Origin: Azolla pinnata
Taxonomy: Eukaryota; Streptophyta; Polypodiopsida; Salviniales; Salviniaceae
Assembly: GCA_037176905.1 (NCBI GenBank)
Contig: JBBBWG010006780.1
Location: forward strand, 1 to 64,000
Direction of reading: 5' to 3'
DNA: 64,000 nt
Below, one piece after another: positions 21,197 through 33,046 of this stretch. A model generated the notes under the pieces. It was not told the DNA's origin and made no database searches. It saw only the letters and a program-made list of their open reading frames with translations. The position numbers and the translations under genes are program-made. How positions within the stretch are numbered: the first letter of the stretch is position 1; every line of letters begins with the position of its first letter.

Positions 21197-23212
21197 ATGG
21201 CGAGCAGCGATTCGAATGCTGCTGCTACCCCCACCCCCATCATCACCCTGTCGAGGAACCACACGGTGAGCTCCACATCATCGAGCTTCCTTCGTGGCTA
21301 TGGCGGATCAGTATCTAGTGCTTCTTCTTCTTCTTCATCGTCGTCGTCGTCGTCGACGTCGTCTTCCAGCCCTAGCTCGTCGTCCTCTTCCTCCTCCTGC
21401 TCGTCCTCTTCGTCTTCTTCGTCATCGGCTTCCTCCTCATCCACGTCCGCGACCTTCCACGTGTTCAGCAATATGAACCGCCCGGGGCTGATCGACGGCG
21501 ATGGCGGCGGCGGCAGCAGAAACCCTAGCAGCGGTCAGCCGCAGAGAGGGCTGCGGCGAAGCAAGAGCTTCAGCCTGCAGCAGCAATATTGTCCTCCTGA
21601 TCCGGCGGCGGCGGCGGCGGAAGATCAGGCGGAGTCGTCGACGGCGGAGTCGACGGCTGGTGGCGCTGCCCGGGCTCGAACGCGGGCGGGGTCGAGCAGC
21701 GGCGCGTCGTGCCACGCCCTGGCGATCAACGAGCTGTTCCGCATGAACAAGCCGGGCGCGGGCAAGGCGCGGCCGACGCTGGGCCTGCTAGCCAGCTGGT
21801 TCTCGTGCCTGAACCCCTGCAAGAGCTCCAGCGCTCCTGATCATCATCATCACCATCATCATCATCACGATCCAGCTATGGCGTCGACGGCGCCTGCAGC
21901 AGCAGGAGCAGCAGCAGCGCATCATTGCAGCGGCAGCAGCAGCTCGAGCAAGAAGGTGGCGGCGCTGCTGGAGGTGAGCAAGAAGCAGCAGCAGGAGCTG
22001 GCGAACAAGCAGGACACGATCGACCTGCTGGAGTGGCAGCTGGAGCAGATGAGGTCGATGGAGCGGCAGATGGAGGAGGATCACTACGCGGCGGTGTTCC
22101 AGGAGCTGGAGGAGAGCAGGAAGTACCTGGAGAGGTCGAGGTCGAGTTGCAGGAGGAGGGGGAGGAAGAAGAAGAAGAAGGAGGAGGAGTCGTCGTGCAG
22201 GAGCTGCCATAGCCCGGATCGAGCAGCAGCAGCAGCAGCAGGATCAGGCGATGGAGCTGCTGCCACTACTAGTAGTAGTAGTAGTAGTAGCACCATCGCG
22301 GACATGAAGATCATCTGCAACAGCAGCGAGATCATCCTGCAGAAGCCGGCGGAGGATGAAGAAGAAGAAGAGGACGACGACGACGAAGACGACGACGACG
22401 AAGACGACGACGCAGCCCATCACCATCACCATCAGCAGCAGATGCCGAAGATTCCGATCCACAGCAACAGCGGCATCGGCGGGGAGGATGGGATCTCCAT
22501 CGCGCTTTCGCTGTTCGAGATGGCGACGATCCGCGCGCGGTTCGCGGCGCGCTCGCTGGGCAGGTCGCTGATCAAGCAGCTGGAGGCGTCGGGGCACGCG
22601 GTGCGGCGCGCGCTGGCGGACCTCGAGCCCGGGGCCGCGTTCGCGCGCAAGGAGCACGCGGTGTACGCGCTGGAGGCGAGGATCAACCGCGCCCTGTACC
22701 GGAGCTTCGAGAGCGACGGCTTTGACGGCTCGGGGCTCACGCGGATCCTCGACCCGGCGGCCCGCTGCGCCGCGCGGCTCGACGACTTCCGGCGCCTGAA
22801 GCTCGTGAGCCCCGGCGACGCGGTCGACGCCTCGCGCCCGGGCTTCGACGACGCGTTCCGCCGCTTCTGCGAGCGCAAGACGCGCGAGCTCTGGGCGCAG
22901 TTCCCCGCGTGGAGCATCGCGTTCAACTCGGCCGACGAGCGCGGCGTGTTCGCCGCCGCCTTCCTGGACGCCGCCAAGGCCGTCTGGCTCCTCCACCGCC
23001 TCGCGTTCTCCCTGCAGCCTCCCGCCGCCATCCTGCGCGTCGCCAGATCCTCGCGCCTCGACCCGGCTTACGTCGATGCCGTCCCCGAGCTCGTCGATGG
23101 CAAGCCCTGCCCGACCTGCTCCCAGACCAGGGTCGAGTTCCTCGTCGTCCCCGGCTTCCGAGCCCTCGGCAAAGTCATCCGCTGCCAAGTCTACCAGCAT
23201 CTCAGGTGCTAG
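21197..23212 (+). CDS. DUF641 protein, IRK-interacting/GIL1-like
   Basis: A single-exon, very GC-rich reading frame of 671 codons starting MASSDSNAAATP and stopping at TAG. The order is: serine-rich tract (~30-80), histidine run (~217-227), predicted coiled coil (~255-320, from LLEVSKKQQQELANKQ to MRSMERQMEEDHYAAVF), basic patch (SCRRRGRKKKKK), acidic tract followed by HHHHHQQQ (~385-420), then the conserved C-terminal half with the ending CPTCSQTRVEFLVVPGF…VYQHLRC. That ending and coiled-coil layout match plant DUF641 proteins such as GIL1 and IRKI, which act in light/gravitropic signalling or bind the receptor kinase IRK. The specific function here is inference. The amino-acid runs arise from GAC, CAC and TCG microsatellites in the coding DNA. 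Confidence 0.82.
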   Translation: MASSDSNAAATPTPIITLSRNHTVSSTSSSFLRGYGGSVSSASSSSSSSSSSSTSSSSPSSSSSSSSCSSSSSSSSSASSSSTSATFHVFSNMNRPGLIDGDGGGGSRNPSSGQPQRGLRRSKSFSLQQQYCPPDPAAAAAEDQAESSTAESTAGGAARARTRAGSSSGASCHALAINELFRMNKPGAGKARPTLGLLASWFSCLNPCKSSSAPDHHHHHHHHHDPAMASTAPAAAGAAAAHHCSGSSSSSKKVAALLEVSKKQQQELANKQDTIDLLEWQLEQMRSMERQMEEDHYAAVFQELEESRKYLERSRSSCRRRGRKKKKKEEESSCRSCHSPDRAAAAAAGSGDGAAATTSSSSSSSTIADMKIICNSSEIILQKPAEDEEEEEDDDDEDDDDEDDDAAHHHHHQQQMPKIPIHSNSGIGGEDGISIALSLFEMATIRARFAARSLGRSLIKQLEASGHAVRRALADLEPGAAFARKEHAVYALEARINRALYRSFESDGFDGSGLTRILDPAARCAARLDDFRRLKLVSPGDAVDASRPGFDDAFRRFCERKTRELWAQFPAWSIAFNSADERGVFAAAFLDAAKAVWLLHRLAFSLQPPAAILRVARSSRLDPAYVDAVPELVDGKPCPTCSQTRVEFLVVPGFRALGKVIRCQVYQHLRC

Positions 23213-23559
23213 CTGTGATTGAACTCCTCACCACCACACCCCAGTGAGGAAAAATTCCCCGTTCCCTTGCTTCTGCTGCTTCTTTGACTTTCCGAACAAG
23301 TCAGACAGACGATCTGTCTCGGGCCGTCAGCTGCCCTCTTTGACACGTTGATAACTGGACCAACCGTGGCCAACTGCTGACTCGAGAGGCTCGTGGGTCC
23401 CCCTTGTTCCAGTGCATACAAAGGCTAGGCTACGATCTCTGAGTGCATCGGCCATAATGCGATGGTGAGGGAGATACAGTATCAGACCCGACCACTCTTG
23501 ACGTGTTTCTAATGGCCTTGTCGTTCCTCCTGACTTGGCAGAGCAGAATGTCTTCCCCT

Positions 23560-23641
23560 GTTGCAAGGATTTGCATCGTCCACAGCCGTTGCAAGGATTT
23601 GCATCGTCCACAGCCGTTGCAAGGATTTGCATCGTCCACAC
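23560..23641. repeat. three-copy 28-bp tandem repeat
   Basis: The unit begins GTTGCAAGGATTTGCATC at 23560, 23588 and 23616. Copies are identical except at the right end, and there are only three. It contains an ATTTGCAT octamer but nothing else suggests a function. Confidence 0.95.
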
Positions 23642-24227
23642 CCTCTCCTAACGCCATCTTCTGCCCCGATTGTTTGTGCCAAATGTCGTTGTTTTTCCTT
23701 TTTGCTTATCCCCAATTATAGAATCCGTTCGTATCCGCTGCTCTTAGCCAGAGCCCTTCGCCCTCTCTATTGCCCGGAAATGAATGAAGGACCAACAACA
23801 AGAGGCAGCACGTTGCAAACCGCTGGTTGCAAGCGTAGAGCTTCTTTAAAGGACTTCCATGTGTGTGTGTGTGTGTGATAGATTTATACCTCTACATGGT
23901 GAGATTATTATTATTTTTGTACTCTTCAACGAAGAAACTGTCATCAACAGTTGGAGGATCCAAAGCTCATTCATGGAACGAATGGGTGATTCCAGAGAGC
24001 CTTTGCGACTACGCCATATGCTAGATAGTTGAATCCTTGTGATGTAAAATCATCAGGTTTGCCATTCACGATACGTGCCGCCAGATTGGATCCAATCCAT
24101 TATAACAGAGCTGCGGCTTGAATCAAAATCAGACGAATCGTTTTTATTGAAGTAAATCGCCGCGGGATTTCCCATCATCAGGAGAACATTGTCCGTAAAC
24201 TAAAGAGGTTTATTGCTTGCGAGCATG

Positions 24228-24330
24228 TGCACGACGATGATGGTGATGGTGATGACGGTGATGGTGACGACGGTGATGGTGATGGTGGTGATGGTGGTGG
24301 TGATGGTGATGATGGTGGTGGTGGTGCAAC
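24228..24330. repeat. (GATGGT)n tract
   Basis: Degenerate GATGGTGATGGTG repeats; frames through it give poly-H on the minus strand and are not coding. Confidence 0.85.
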
Positions 24331-24881
24331 GACACATGCATCACCATGCCATGCATGCATGATGCACATGCATGGCCATGATTCTTGACCATATTTGATA
24401 GCAGCGCCAAAGTTAGAGCTGAAATGGCGGCCCTGATTCCCTGCACAGAGAAAGGCGCTGGCGATGGCGCTGGTGTGTTGACATCACTCGTGACACACAC
24501 AGTCTTTTTTTGAACGTTGGGCCCCGTTTCTCGTCGCATGTCTACACATCAGAGATCTCTTCTCCTACGTGTATCAGAGCTGGAAGAAGATCAAGAACGG
24601 GAATACAGATCGGTTTGTCGGTTTATGCCCCCGTGTGCGACGTCGGCCGCTCAGAAGACGCCTTGGCTTTCTGCTGATTGCAGGAAATCCGAGGAAGCAC
24701 GCAGCTGACTGCGGCAGAACGGATAAGGCAGAAAGAAATCCTGCCCTATCGGAGCGGAAGAACTGAAGAAAGATCGCCTTTTGTTGTGCCCTCTCTTGAA
24801 AGCCTCCCCCCATTTAAGCACAGAATTGCGGAGGAAACTCTTCTTATTCATCCATCAGAAGGAAAGGACGTTACAGGGAAG

Positions 24882-27800
24882 ATGGAAAGAAGCGCTGCAA
24901 AGAGACGGACATCTATCCTATTCAATCATCTCTCGCCATCACCTTCTTCATTGTCGTCGTCCAGCTCCACACAACTTATCAGCCATCATGCGCAAATTCA
25001 TCGTGAACCTTGTTTAAGCTTCAGTCCTGCTGAAGCCAATTCAGGTATTCTTGAATTTGACCGACGAGCTGTATGTTTATGATTCTTCCGTTTTATTCTT
25101 TGTCTCCAATGGAAAACTTTGACATAGATAGATCTTGTATGCGACAAAAATGATATTTACTGATAGCTGGGGGGTGGGGGTGGGGGGGTTTAAATCGAAG
25201 AAAAACGAGATATTTACTGATATGCTAGGCTGCAAAAATCCGATTCTCATTCTGAATATATTGATAATGCATAGTTGTCGCTTATTATTCATAGACAAGG
25301 AAATGGCTGCTGATAGCTTGCAGCTTAGTGTCTACATACTGTCTCCGAATCTTGTTTTTAACAAAGGAAAGGCCTAGAAATGAAAAAAGGAAGGAAGAAA
25401 GCCATAAAAGAAAGTGTTTAGTTTGCTGATGGAAACACTTGGGCTGCATAATCTAGGTGAATGATCTTTTTATTGCACTACGTTTTTGGAATTTACTGGT
25501 GAGGTCTTTCATGGTTTTAACTCATGCTCGTGAGGAAGAAAGCCTTCTGACTTTCCCTCACAAAACCCAAACTTTGCAAGCTATTTTGCTTGGATTGAAC
25601 GGCTTAGCATTGTTGTGTTTTAATTTCAAGCTGAAAGTTTCACATTTCTAGTGGTTTGGAACGGCTCCAAATGAGAGGCTCTTTGGGTCATCCCAGATCT
25701 AATTCTAAATGTTCTTGAAATTCTCGGACTGCTTTCCAGCTCCACCATCATTTGATCTTCTTGAAATGAGGAAGCTTCTGGATGGTCATACCGTGCAAGA
25801 ACGTGATGCAGTCTTTCAGTTGATGGCGAGTTCTGATCTCTTTGTTCTGAAGAAGGTTGATGGAGATACTTTCTTGAGTGCTGACTACAATCAGAGCATG
25901 GAAAGCCAGAGAGACATGACCATGAAGCGTGCCCTCTTCCTTCGTGACAGAGGACTCTTCAGAGGATGGGTAACACGGAATGATCCTGATTTCATCTTAG
26001 CTCGGACAGCACAGCACGAGTGCCTTTCTATTTTTGACCATTCCTTGTCGATCAAGTTGGGTGTGCATTTCCACCTGTGGTAAGCTCTTTATGATGGACA
26101 TATCAAAGTCAATAAACTGTAGGTATGTACTTCATAATGTGTGTGTGTGTGTGTGTGTGTGTCCAGATATTATGTATGCATGCATGCATGTATGTATGTA
26201 TGTATGTATGTATGTATATGTATAGATACATACATACGTCAATGGACAAATAGATACATAGGCAATCTAAATAATCGCAAGCCCTTCATTTTTTATTAGA
26301 TTACCGCAATATCATGAATTCCGCTGGAGAGATGTGATGGATGATGGTGGTGGTGGCATATGATTGTTTTTCAGATGGAGATGGAGATCTTAAGAAGGTA
26401 TTCATGCATAGATGAATGTATGAATACCGTCTTAAGATCTCCAAAAGATCTATAAAGTAGAAATCCTTTATATGCGGCGAACTCACTTGCACCAGTACCC
26501 CTAGAGAGATACAAGGATGATGATGGTGATGGCAAATGATCATACCCCAAAGGTTTCTAAATGGAGAGGGAGATCGTAACATGACATTGATACATAGATG
26601 GACTGACAGATACATAGATCGTCCAATATTGGGAATCCTTTTGACATGATCAATGCAATATGCCAGCAATGCCACTGGACAGATATGAGGTTAATGACAG
26701 TGATGAAGCACGATTGTACCGCAGAGATTTCTTGATGTAGAGTGGGATCCATTTTCATCCACCAGAAAATGAACACCAACGCAATTATACCTGCAGTTGC
26801 TCATCATGTCATCCAAATTTGAATGTTCAGGCATCAGAACATGAATATTTTCTCTATTACAACATTGTGTACATATATCCCTCTCAACTTTTAAGCAAAG
26901 GTTGACATGATCAAAGATGCATCAAAGAATTTATAGTTTTCCTAACAAGGCCTCTGTTACATATCTATCTTCAGCTTTTATATGCTTTACTTTTTTCCGA
27001 AGATTTCACTTTGTTGATGTGCTAGGGGTGGGGCTATTATACATCTTGGAACAGAGCGCCATCATCGAAAATGGCTGCAAGCTACGGAGGATTTCAGAGT
27101 CTTAGGTTGTTTCGCCATGACTGAGCTTGGACATGGAAGCAATGTAATTCATCATGAGAAAATGCTGCGTAAAGTTGTTTTGCTGGGGGGAACTCTGAAA
27201 AATGCTTGGTTGTTCTATAGCTCTCTGGCTGCCCCTGGTAAAACCTTGCAATCATTTGGAAAATGCAAAACCCTGATGTGTGGTTGCTCTCTGTGAGCAT
27301 CAACCCAGGGCATTGGCATGGAAGCCTGGAGGATTTGGAGAACTGTAGAAAACTTTTGGCATATTTTGGAGTCTCTGTTGTTCTTCTATATAGTTGAATA
27401 AACTTATATGTTGAATGATGATAGGTTCGTGGCATAGAGACAGTTGCAGAGTATGATCCTTCCACACAGGAGTTTGTTATCCATACTCCGTGCGAGTCTG
27501 CTCAGAAGTACTGGATTGGAGGTGCTGCTAATGTAAGAATCTTAATCTCAATGTATTTCTTATTCCTTAGATTGGTACTTCATAGACGCCGACTAAAGTT
27601 GTGATATGATTTCAGGATGCATCGCACACAGTGGTCTTTGCGCAACTAAATATTCATGGGAAGGCTGAAGGTGTCCATGCATTTATTGTGCAGTTGAGGG
27701 ATGAGAGAGGCCAGCTGTGTCCAGGAATCAGAATTGCAGATTGTGGACATAAGATTGGCCTTAACGGAGTTGATAATGGGAGAATATGGTGCGGACTGTG

Positions 27801-30800
27801 TTTTGTGTGGTTAAAAACAGCTGTTCTGCATACAATTCTTCTATGATTAGCTTGATTAAATAATGCGATGCTGTTTTAACTTTCAGGTTCAATCATGTTC
27901 GCGTGCCGCGTGAGAATATTCTCAACTCTGTTGCTGATGTATCTGAAAACGGGGAGTATATTAGCCAGATAAAAGATCCCGATCAGGTATTCATTTTACC
28001 TCAATTTTTTCATCAGTTTGTAATGTGATAGATATGACTCAGAGTGTATTGGAATTGCAGAGATTTGGTGCATTCATGGCACCTCTCACATTTGGCCGTG
28101 TTACAATTGCAGCCAGTGCTGTGTACATTGCCCGGGTACAATTTGATGATACATATTTGTCTTTGTAATACATTATATAAACGCATCTTCAGTAGGAAGT
28201 TTGGATTTTTTCAAACGCAAACCTGTTTCTTTTGTATACATTGGCAGATTGGTTTAGCGACGGCGATACGGTATGCTTTGACAAGAAGAGCTTTTTCCCT
28301 CACTGCCAACGGACCAGAGATCCTGCTGCTAGATTATCCTAGCCATCAGCGTCGTCTTATCCCTCTGCTTGCGAAAACGTATTTATCATTTCTACTTACA
28401 TTTCATGGAAATACAATTTCTTAGGTTGTCTATTGGTATTTTGGCATCATTATAGAAGCAGAGAATCGGGAAAGAAATGGGCAAAAGACCTTGTTGGTAT
28501 TTAGGTTAATTCTAGGACCTGAAGGATTTATGAGCTGATTATAGAAGCTGGTGAGGTAGTGCCGAACAAACAGAAACTGAATGGCATGTCTGTTCTTCCA
28601 AGTGGTTGCTATCGTAGGCCTCTCATTCTTTCTGGTTGTGTTTTGACTTCGTAGTTGGGGAAATTCTGCTTTAGTATCCTTTATTTCGTGATTATATAAT
28701 TCTATACATAACTGTAATAGTTTGAGAAACGCTTGCTGGATGTAGAGTTCAGTCTTTCTGACCAATTCTCTGATCATAGTTTCATTATATAGATTACGGA
28801 GATTAAGCTATCCAGAAAATGTTGCATTTATCTCTTAGTGTCAAGTTATCAGCAAACAGGCTGGTTCCAGAATGAGACTTCCACTATTTATTTTGGAAGT
28901 TTCATTTATCAGAAATCTCTGCTCTGATTTCGTATCAAAGGGGATTACACTCTCTCTGGCTTCTACTGTCACTAGGCAGTTCACCTAGAGAATTTGTCCT
29001 AATTGGGTTTTGGTTTACAAAGATAGTGCAAGAGGAGATGCCTGTTATTTAGGTCTGAATGGAACAGGAATCCATTTTTTCTTTAAAGTGGAAAATTTGT
29101 GTAGCGATCAGTGATTGATTGATTGATTTGGCTTACATGGACAACAGGTACGCGGTAAGTTTTGCTGGAAATGAGTTGAAGAACTTGTATGCATTTCGAA
29201 CACCTGCAGATGCAAAGATGATACATGTCCTTTCAAGTAGCTATAAGGCAATGCTTTCATGGCATGCCATAAGAACACTCCAGGTTTCTATCCTTTGCTC
29301 TATCTTGTCCAGTGTGCCTCACATGATGAAGATTCTCAGAGGATTTACCTATTTATGTTTCAGGAGTGTCGTGAAGCTTGTGGGGGACAAGGTTTGAAAA
29401 CAGAGAATAGGATAGGTCAGTTGAAGGCAGAATATGATGTGCAGTTGACCTTTGAGGGTGATAATAATGTCCTCATGCAACAGGTAATACAGGCGCAACC
29501 TATATATCATCCTTCTCTTTCTCTCTCGTGCATCGTGTGGAATAGTGTGCGTTAATAATTTGTAATGTGTGTCTCTTGGGGAAATTTTGTACAGTGTTAG
29601 GTTGACTTGCTGTTCGGTAATTGAGCAAATAAACACATATACACAGAATAACTTGTATCCATGTCTTACGATATGCTTAAGGCAGTTAGTTTCCTCATCG
29701 TCGATAATAGCAGGCTCCAAGACATATAGATATGTTTATAGCATCATTTATGGGTTGGAATATTATACATTTCTTGCTACTGTTAGAATGGAATTTCATC
29801 TTTTTCATGGTTATGGAATGTCTAGAATATCAGAAGTCTCATTCTTTTTCATGGATATGAAATGTCTAGAATATTAGAAGTCCCAAAATAATGTAAACAT
29901 GGCACTGTTCTTACATCTCAAACCTCATTGTTTTTCTTTCATTTCTGTCAGGTGAGCAAGGCATTGCTTGGGGACTACTTGGTTGCAAAGAAGAAGAAGA
30001 AGCCCATGGAGACTCTTGGTATGGAACATATGAATGGCAGCAAACCAGCTCTGCAAACTTCATCAGCAACATCTGTTCTCCTCAGCAAAGATTTCCAAGT
30101 CTCTCCATCTCTCTGCCATTTCTACGAAGTTGAGATATAGAAGTTCCGAATAGATATTGAATACCTGTTTTTTTTTTAATGATTTCAGCTTGGGCTGTTT
30201 CAATCACGTGAAAGGGACCTGCTACACCGTCTAGATACTGCTCTATCTGTTAAAACCTCTGCAGGGATACCTTTGTCTAATGCACTATTAACTGTATGTA
30301 TCAACCCTAGTTTTTTGTCTTTGGCTTTAAGACTTGGAAGCAGAAATTCGGCAGCTTATTTTCTAGCTATGTTCTGTTCTTGCGTAGGAATACAATCTTG
30401 CACAGGATTTAGGACATTCATATTCAGAAAGGCGTGTCCTCGAGACATTCATCAATGTAGAAGAAAGGAAATGCGGTCCATCATCAAAGGTTTGTTTTAT
30501 TTGGATCTTTTGTTTGCTCATATGATCTGGATTTCTATCATTACCTTGGATTTTCTTCACCTTCACCTAACCTAATCTGTTCATTTTGCAGCCTATACTG
30601 GGCTTGCTGAGGTCACTGTATGTGCTGACGATTATCGATGAAAGCCCGGTTTTCTTAAGGTGGGTATATGACATGATTCGAGTCGCAAGCTACACACATT
30701 CTCAGCATCTCGATTTCAAAGTCATCAAGAGTTTGGGTACATCTCGATTTCAACTCAATCAAGTGTTGGGTATCATTTGAATGCAGGAATGGCTACATAA

Positions 30801-30967
30801 CCGGGGAGCAATCTCGAGCAATTCAAAAGGAGATAGCAGAGCTGTGTGCGAACATCCGACCACATTGTTTAGCCCTTGTCGATGCATTCGGCCTTCCAAA
30901 CTCTCTCCTTGGTCCTATTGCTGGTGATTGGATAAAGCACAACTCGTGGGAGCAAGTGAAACGATGA
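24882..30967 (+). CDS. ACX3: peroxisomal acyl-CoA oxidase, ACX3 type
   Basis: Fifteen exons: 24882-25044, 25740-26079, 27026-27143, 27425-27532, 27616-27788, 27887-27986, 28061-28135, 28248-28378, 29148-29283, 29364-29483, 29952-30098, 30189-30293, 30388-30489, 30592-30659 and 30787-30967; 688 codons plus TGA, close to Arabidopsis ACX3. Family blocks seen: [76 protein letters not shown] and [12 protein letters not shown], whose Glu479 is the expected catalytic base. It oxidises acyl-CoA to trans-2-enoyl-CoA with H2O2 release in peroxisomal beta-oxidation; ACX3 prefers medium chains. The N-terminus has a PTS2-like nonapeptide RTSILFNHL (residues 9-17), and the C-terminus VKR is not PTS1, as in ACX3. 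Intron 2 holds a foldback and microsatellites. Confidence 0.96.
26139..26230. repeat. (GT)n and (TATG)n microsatellites in ACX3 intron 2
   Basis: About 12 GT dinucleotides near 26139-26162, then CATG/TATG tetranucleotides to about 26225, then a TACA tail. Confidence 0.85.
26330..26770. repeat. degenerate ~180-bp repeats in ACX3 intron 2
   Basis: Two or three diverged copies start near 26336, 26517 and about 26698. They share GATGATGGTG, then GGCA(T/A)ATGAT and GGAGA(T/G)GGAGATC words. The first copy carries the foldback at 26383-26442 between its halves. Confidence 0.55.
26383..26442. repeat. 27-bp-arm inverted repeat (hairpin)
   Basis: Left arm 26383-26409 and right arm 26416-26442 pair at 25 of 27 positions around the six-base loop AGATGA. 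The arms begin GGAGATCTTAAG and end CTTAAGATCTCC. It lies in ACX3 intron 2 and is presumably a small foldback or slippage product; if transcribed it would form a stable stem. Confidence 0.85.
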
Positions 30968-31372
30968 AACGCCACAACGATGACGATGCCATTGTACAGT
31001 CCCCGATGATTAGGGGTCAAGTACAAAACATCTCCTGGAAGAAATAAAAGCATGGAAGGGTGATAGAACGATTCGATTGTATAGTATCTTGCCCTCGTTC
31101 GCTTCTCTCTTTTTTTATTTTCTAGAGCTTGTTTTTCGCGCTAAATCAGGGCTGAATAAGAACGTATAGCGGGAATGGAAGATCTTTTTTTTTTCTGTTG
31201 TTATGGGGCGGCCAGGACGTGGTTCAGATCTCTCTATGCGAAACTATGATAATAGTAAATGCGACGTCGATTTCGATGGCAAATTGATTTTACATTATTA
31301 GATGCAGGCGTCTGTGCTATGCCGGAAGAGTGTAGGTAGATTGGAGCCAGAAACAGATATGTCCGACTGATC

Positions 31373-31418
31373 TAACCCCTAAACCCTAAACCCTAAACCC
31401 TAAACCCTAAACCCTAAA
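31373..31418 (-). repeat. interstitial CCCTAAA array
   Basis: Six nearly perfect CCCTAAA units about 400 bases after the ACX3 stop codon. Confidence 0.95.
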
Positions 31419-32118
31419 TTGAAATCGGCGTCGATTGGAGCTATAAGTGGTGCTACTACTCCGCGATCGCCTGCATAGAGGGCCTTTAAAGACCCAATGA
31501 ATTGAATCAATGATGCCCAGATCTCTGTAGAAAGAAGGCCAAAAAGGAGTTATGCAACAGTGCCCACCAGGCTTTTTGTTTGAAACGAGTTATGGTAGCA
31601 AGGACAGAGTCATGGAGGAGAGGCTGATTGTTGGGAAGGGGGTACAGACAACACGTTGTTCGGGTACAGGAGATGGGCAGAGGAAGACGAAGGTCACGCT
31701 TTCGACGCTTCGCCCCACACCTAAAAGTGTTGGAAATTTGGTCCTTGACGAAAACCCGCAGATGAAGAGATCTGCAATGGCAACACTTCGGACGATCTTG
31801 TGCCGATTGGATTCCGGCATCCGATCGAATCTTTGCCTGTCGCTCACCAGAACTGGCAAACGAAACCGAAAGAAAGAGCGAAAGAAACTGTCTGGTTAAT
31901 CGGAATCTGCTGTCCCCACTGTGTACATCGATCGATCGATCGGTATTCCATGTATCAGTCAATCGAAGTGCGGCATTCGATCGGATTCTTGGCAAATGAA
32001 ACAGAAAGAAAGAAAGAAAGAAAGAAAGAAGATGTATGGTGAAATCGAGCTCGATCCATCAATCGATCGATCCCCCTGAATCCTGATCTCTTTGGTGGTT
32101 GTTTGAGGAGTATATAAA

Positions 32119-32149
32119 TCCTAAACCCTAAACCATAAACCCTAAACCC
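32119..32149 (-). repeat. short interstitial CCCTAAA group
   Basis: Four CCCTAAA-like units, one with a base change, about 900 bases upstream of the lipase start codon. Confidence 0.85.
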
Positions 32150-32209
32150 AGCATGAAATGCCATGGAATGGGGCATCTGAGGAACTGCAATAAAAGCTCA
32201 GGATCTGTC

Positions 32210-32300
32210 AGGAAGAAGAAGAAGAAGAAGAAGAAGAAGAAGAAGAAGAAGAAAATGGTGAAGAAGAAGAAGAAGAAGAAGAAGATGATGATGATGGTGG
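32210..32300. repeat. (GAA)n/(GAT)n microsatellite
   Basis: About 26 GAA triplets interrupted once, ending in GATGATGATGGTGG. Lysine- or glutamate-rich frames here are not genes. Confidence 0.9.
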
Positions 32301-33046
32301 TGGAGGAGGAGGAGAAGCACCAAATCAGAAACACAGAGATGAACATTAAATGCTCCTTTTTGCACCTTCTCCCAAATGCATGACCAACTTCCATGACCAG
32401 CTTTCTGCTACTTCTGCTGAATCTGCTTCTTCTTCTGCTTCTTCTTCCTGTTGCATCTTTTCCTGTGTTTTCTTGTCTGTTTTTTTTTGTCTTCTTCTTT
32501 TGGGTACTGTTTTTTTTTACCCCATTGCTGGTGAAATTTACACTTCTTTCCAATGGAGAGAGCATGACTGCAGTGATGACAAACAGATCTTTCTTCTTCC
32601 TCCACAGGAAAGAGCACCATAACATACAAAGCTATGGCTATGCCATGAACACCTTCTTCTTCTTCTTCTTCTTCTTCTTTACTGGTCATGATCTTCTTTT
32701 TTATCTCTTCCCTTCTTCTTCTCCTCCTCTTCCTCCTCCTCCTCCTATCTAAGCTTCAATGGTGGATCCATCTTTATCCCTCTTATTTGATTTCCATACA
32801 CACATTTTGGATGTGCTGCAGACATATATTATGTGGTTCAATATTAGGACCTTGACATAGACCTGTGACCCCCTTCACTGTGTTTTCTCTTCTTTCTTTT
32901 TCCTGCTCCCAATTCCCCATTGCAATTCCTGCATTCTCCCTCTCGCATCGATCCATATCTGAATTTGATTTGCAACCATCCGCAATATATATTGGTTTGC
33001 TTAGTCTAGTAGCTCAGCTCTTCAGGAGAATTAGCCATTGATTTTA

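Larger units (their letters stand above)
23213..24881. other. intergenic region before ACX3
   Basis: About 1.7 kb between the DUF641 gene and ACX3. It contains the 28-base tandem repeat (23560-23641), a short GT run (~23861-23878) and a GGTGATGGT tract (24228-24330). The right end is the ACX3 promoter and leader. No exon set recognised. Confidence 0.5.
30968..33046. other. intergenic between ACX3 and lipase
   Basis: About 2.1 kb. It contains a CCCTAAA array (31373-31418), GATC and GAAA microsatellites (~31927-31941, ~32001-32030), a short CCCTAAA group (32119-32149), a GAA tract (32210-32300) and TTC runs (32650-32755). Two segments near 31800-31900 and 31970-32040 resemble each other (GATCGGATTC, GGCAAA, GAAACCGAAAG-like words), suggesting a local duplication. 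No gene recognised. Confidence 0.5.

Noticed and set aside
22244-23200. 318-codon minus-strand frame antisense to the DUF641 gene
   Set aside because: A typical GC-rich shadow: its Glu/Arg/Ala-rich product has no conserved motif, while the plus strand carries the recognisable family.
23560-23641. CRISPR-like spacing of 28-base repeats
   Set aside because: The three copies are directly contiguous with no spacers, and the genome is eukaryotic.
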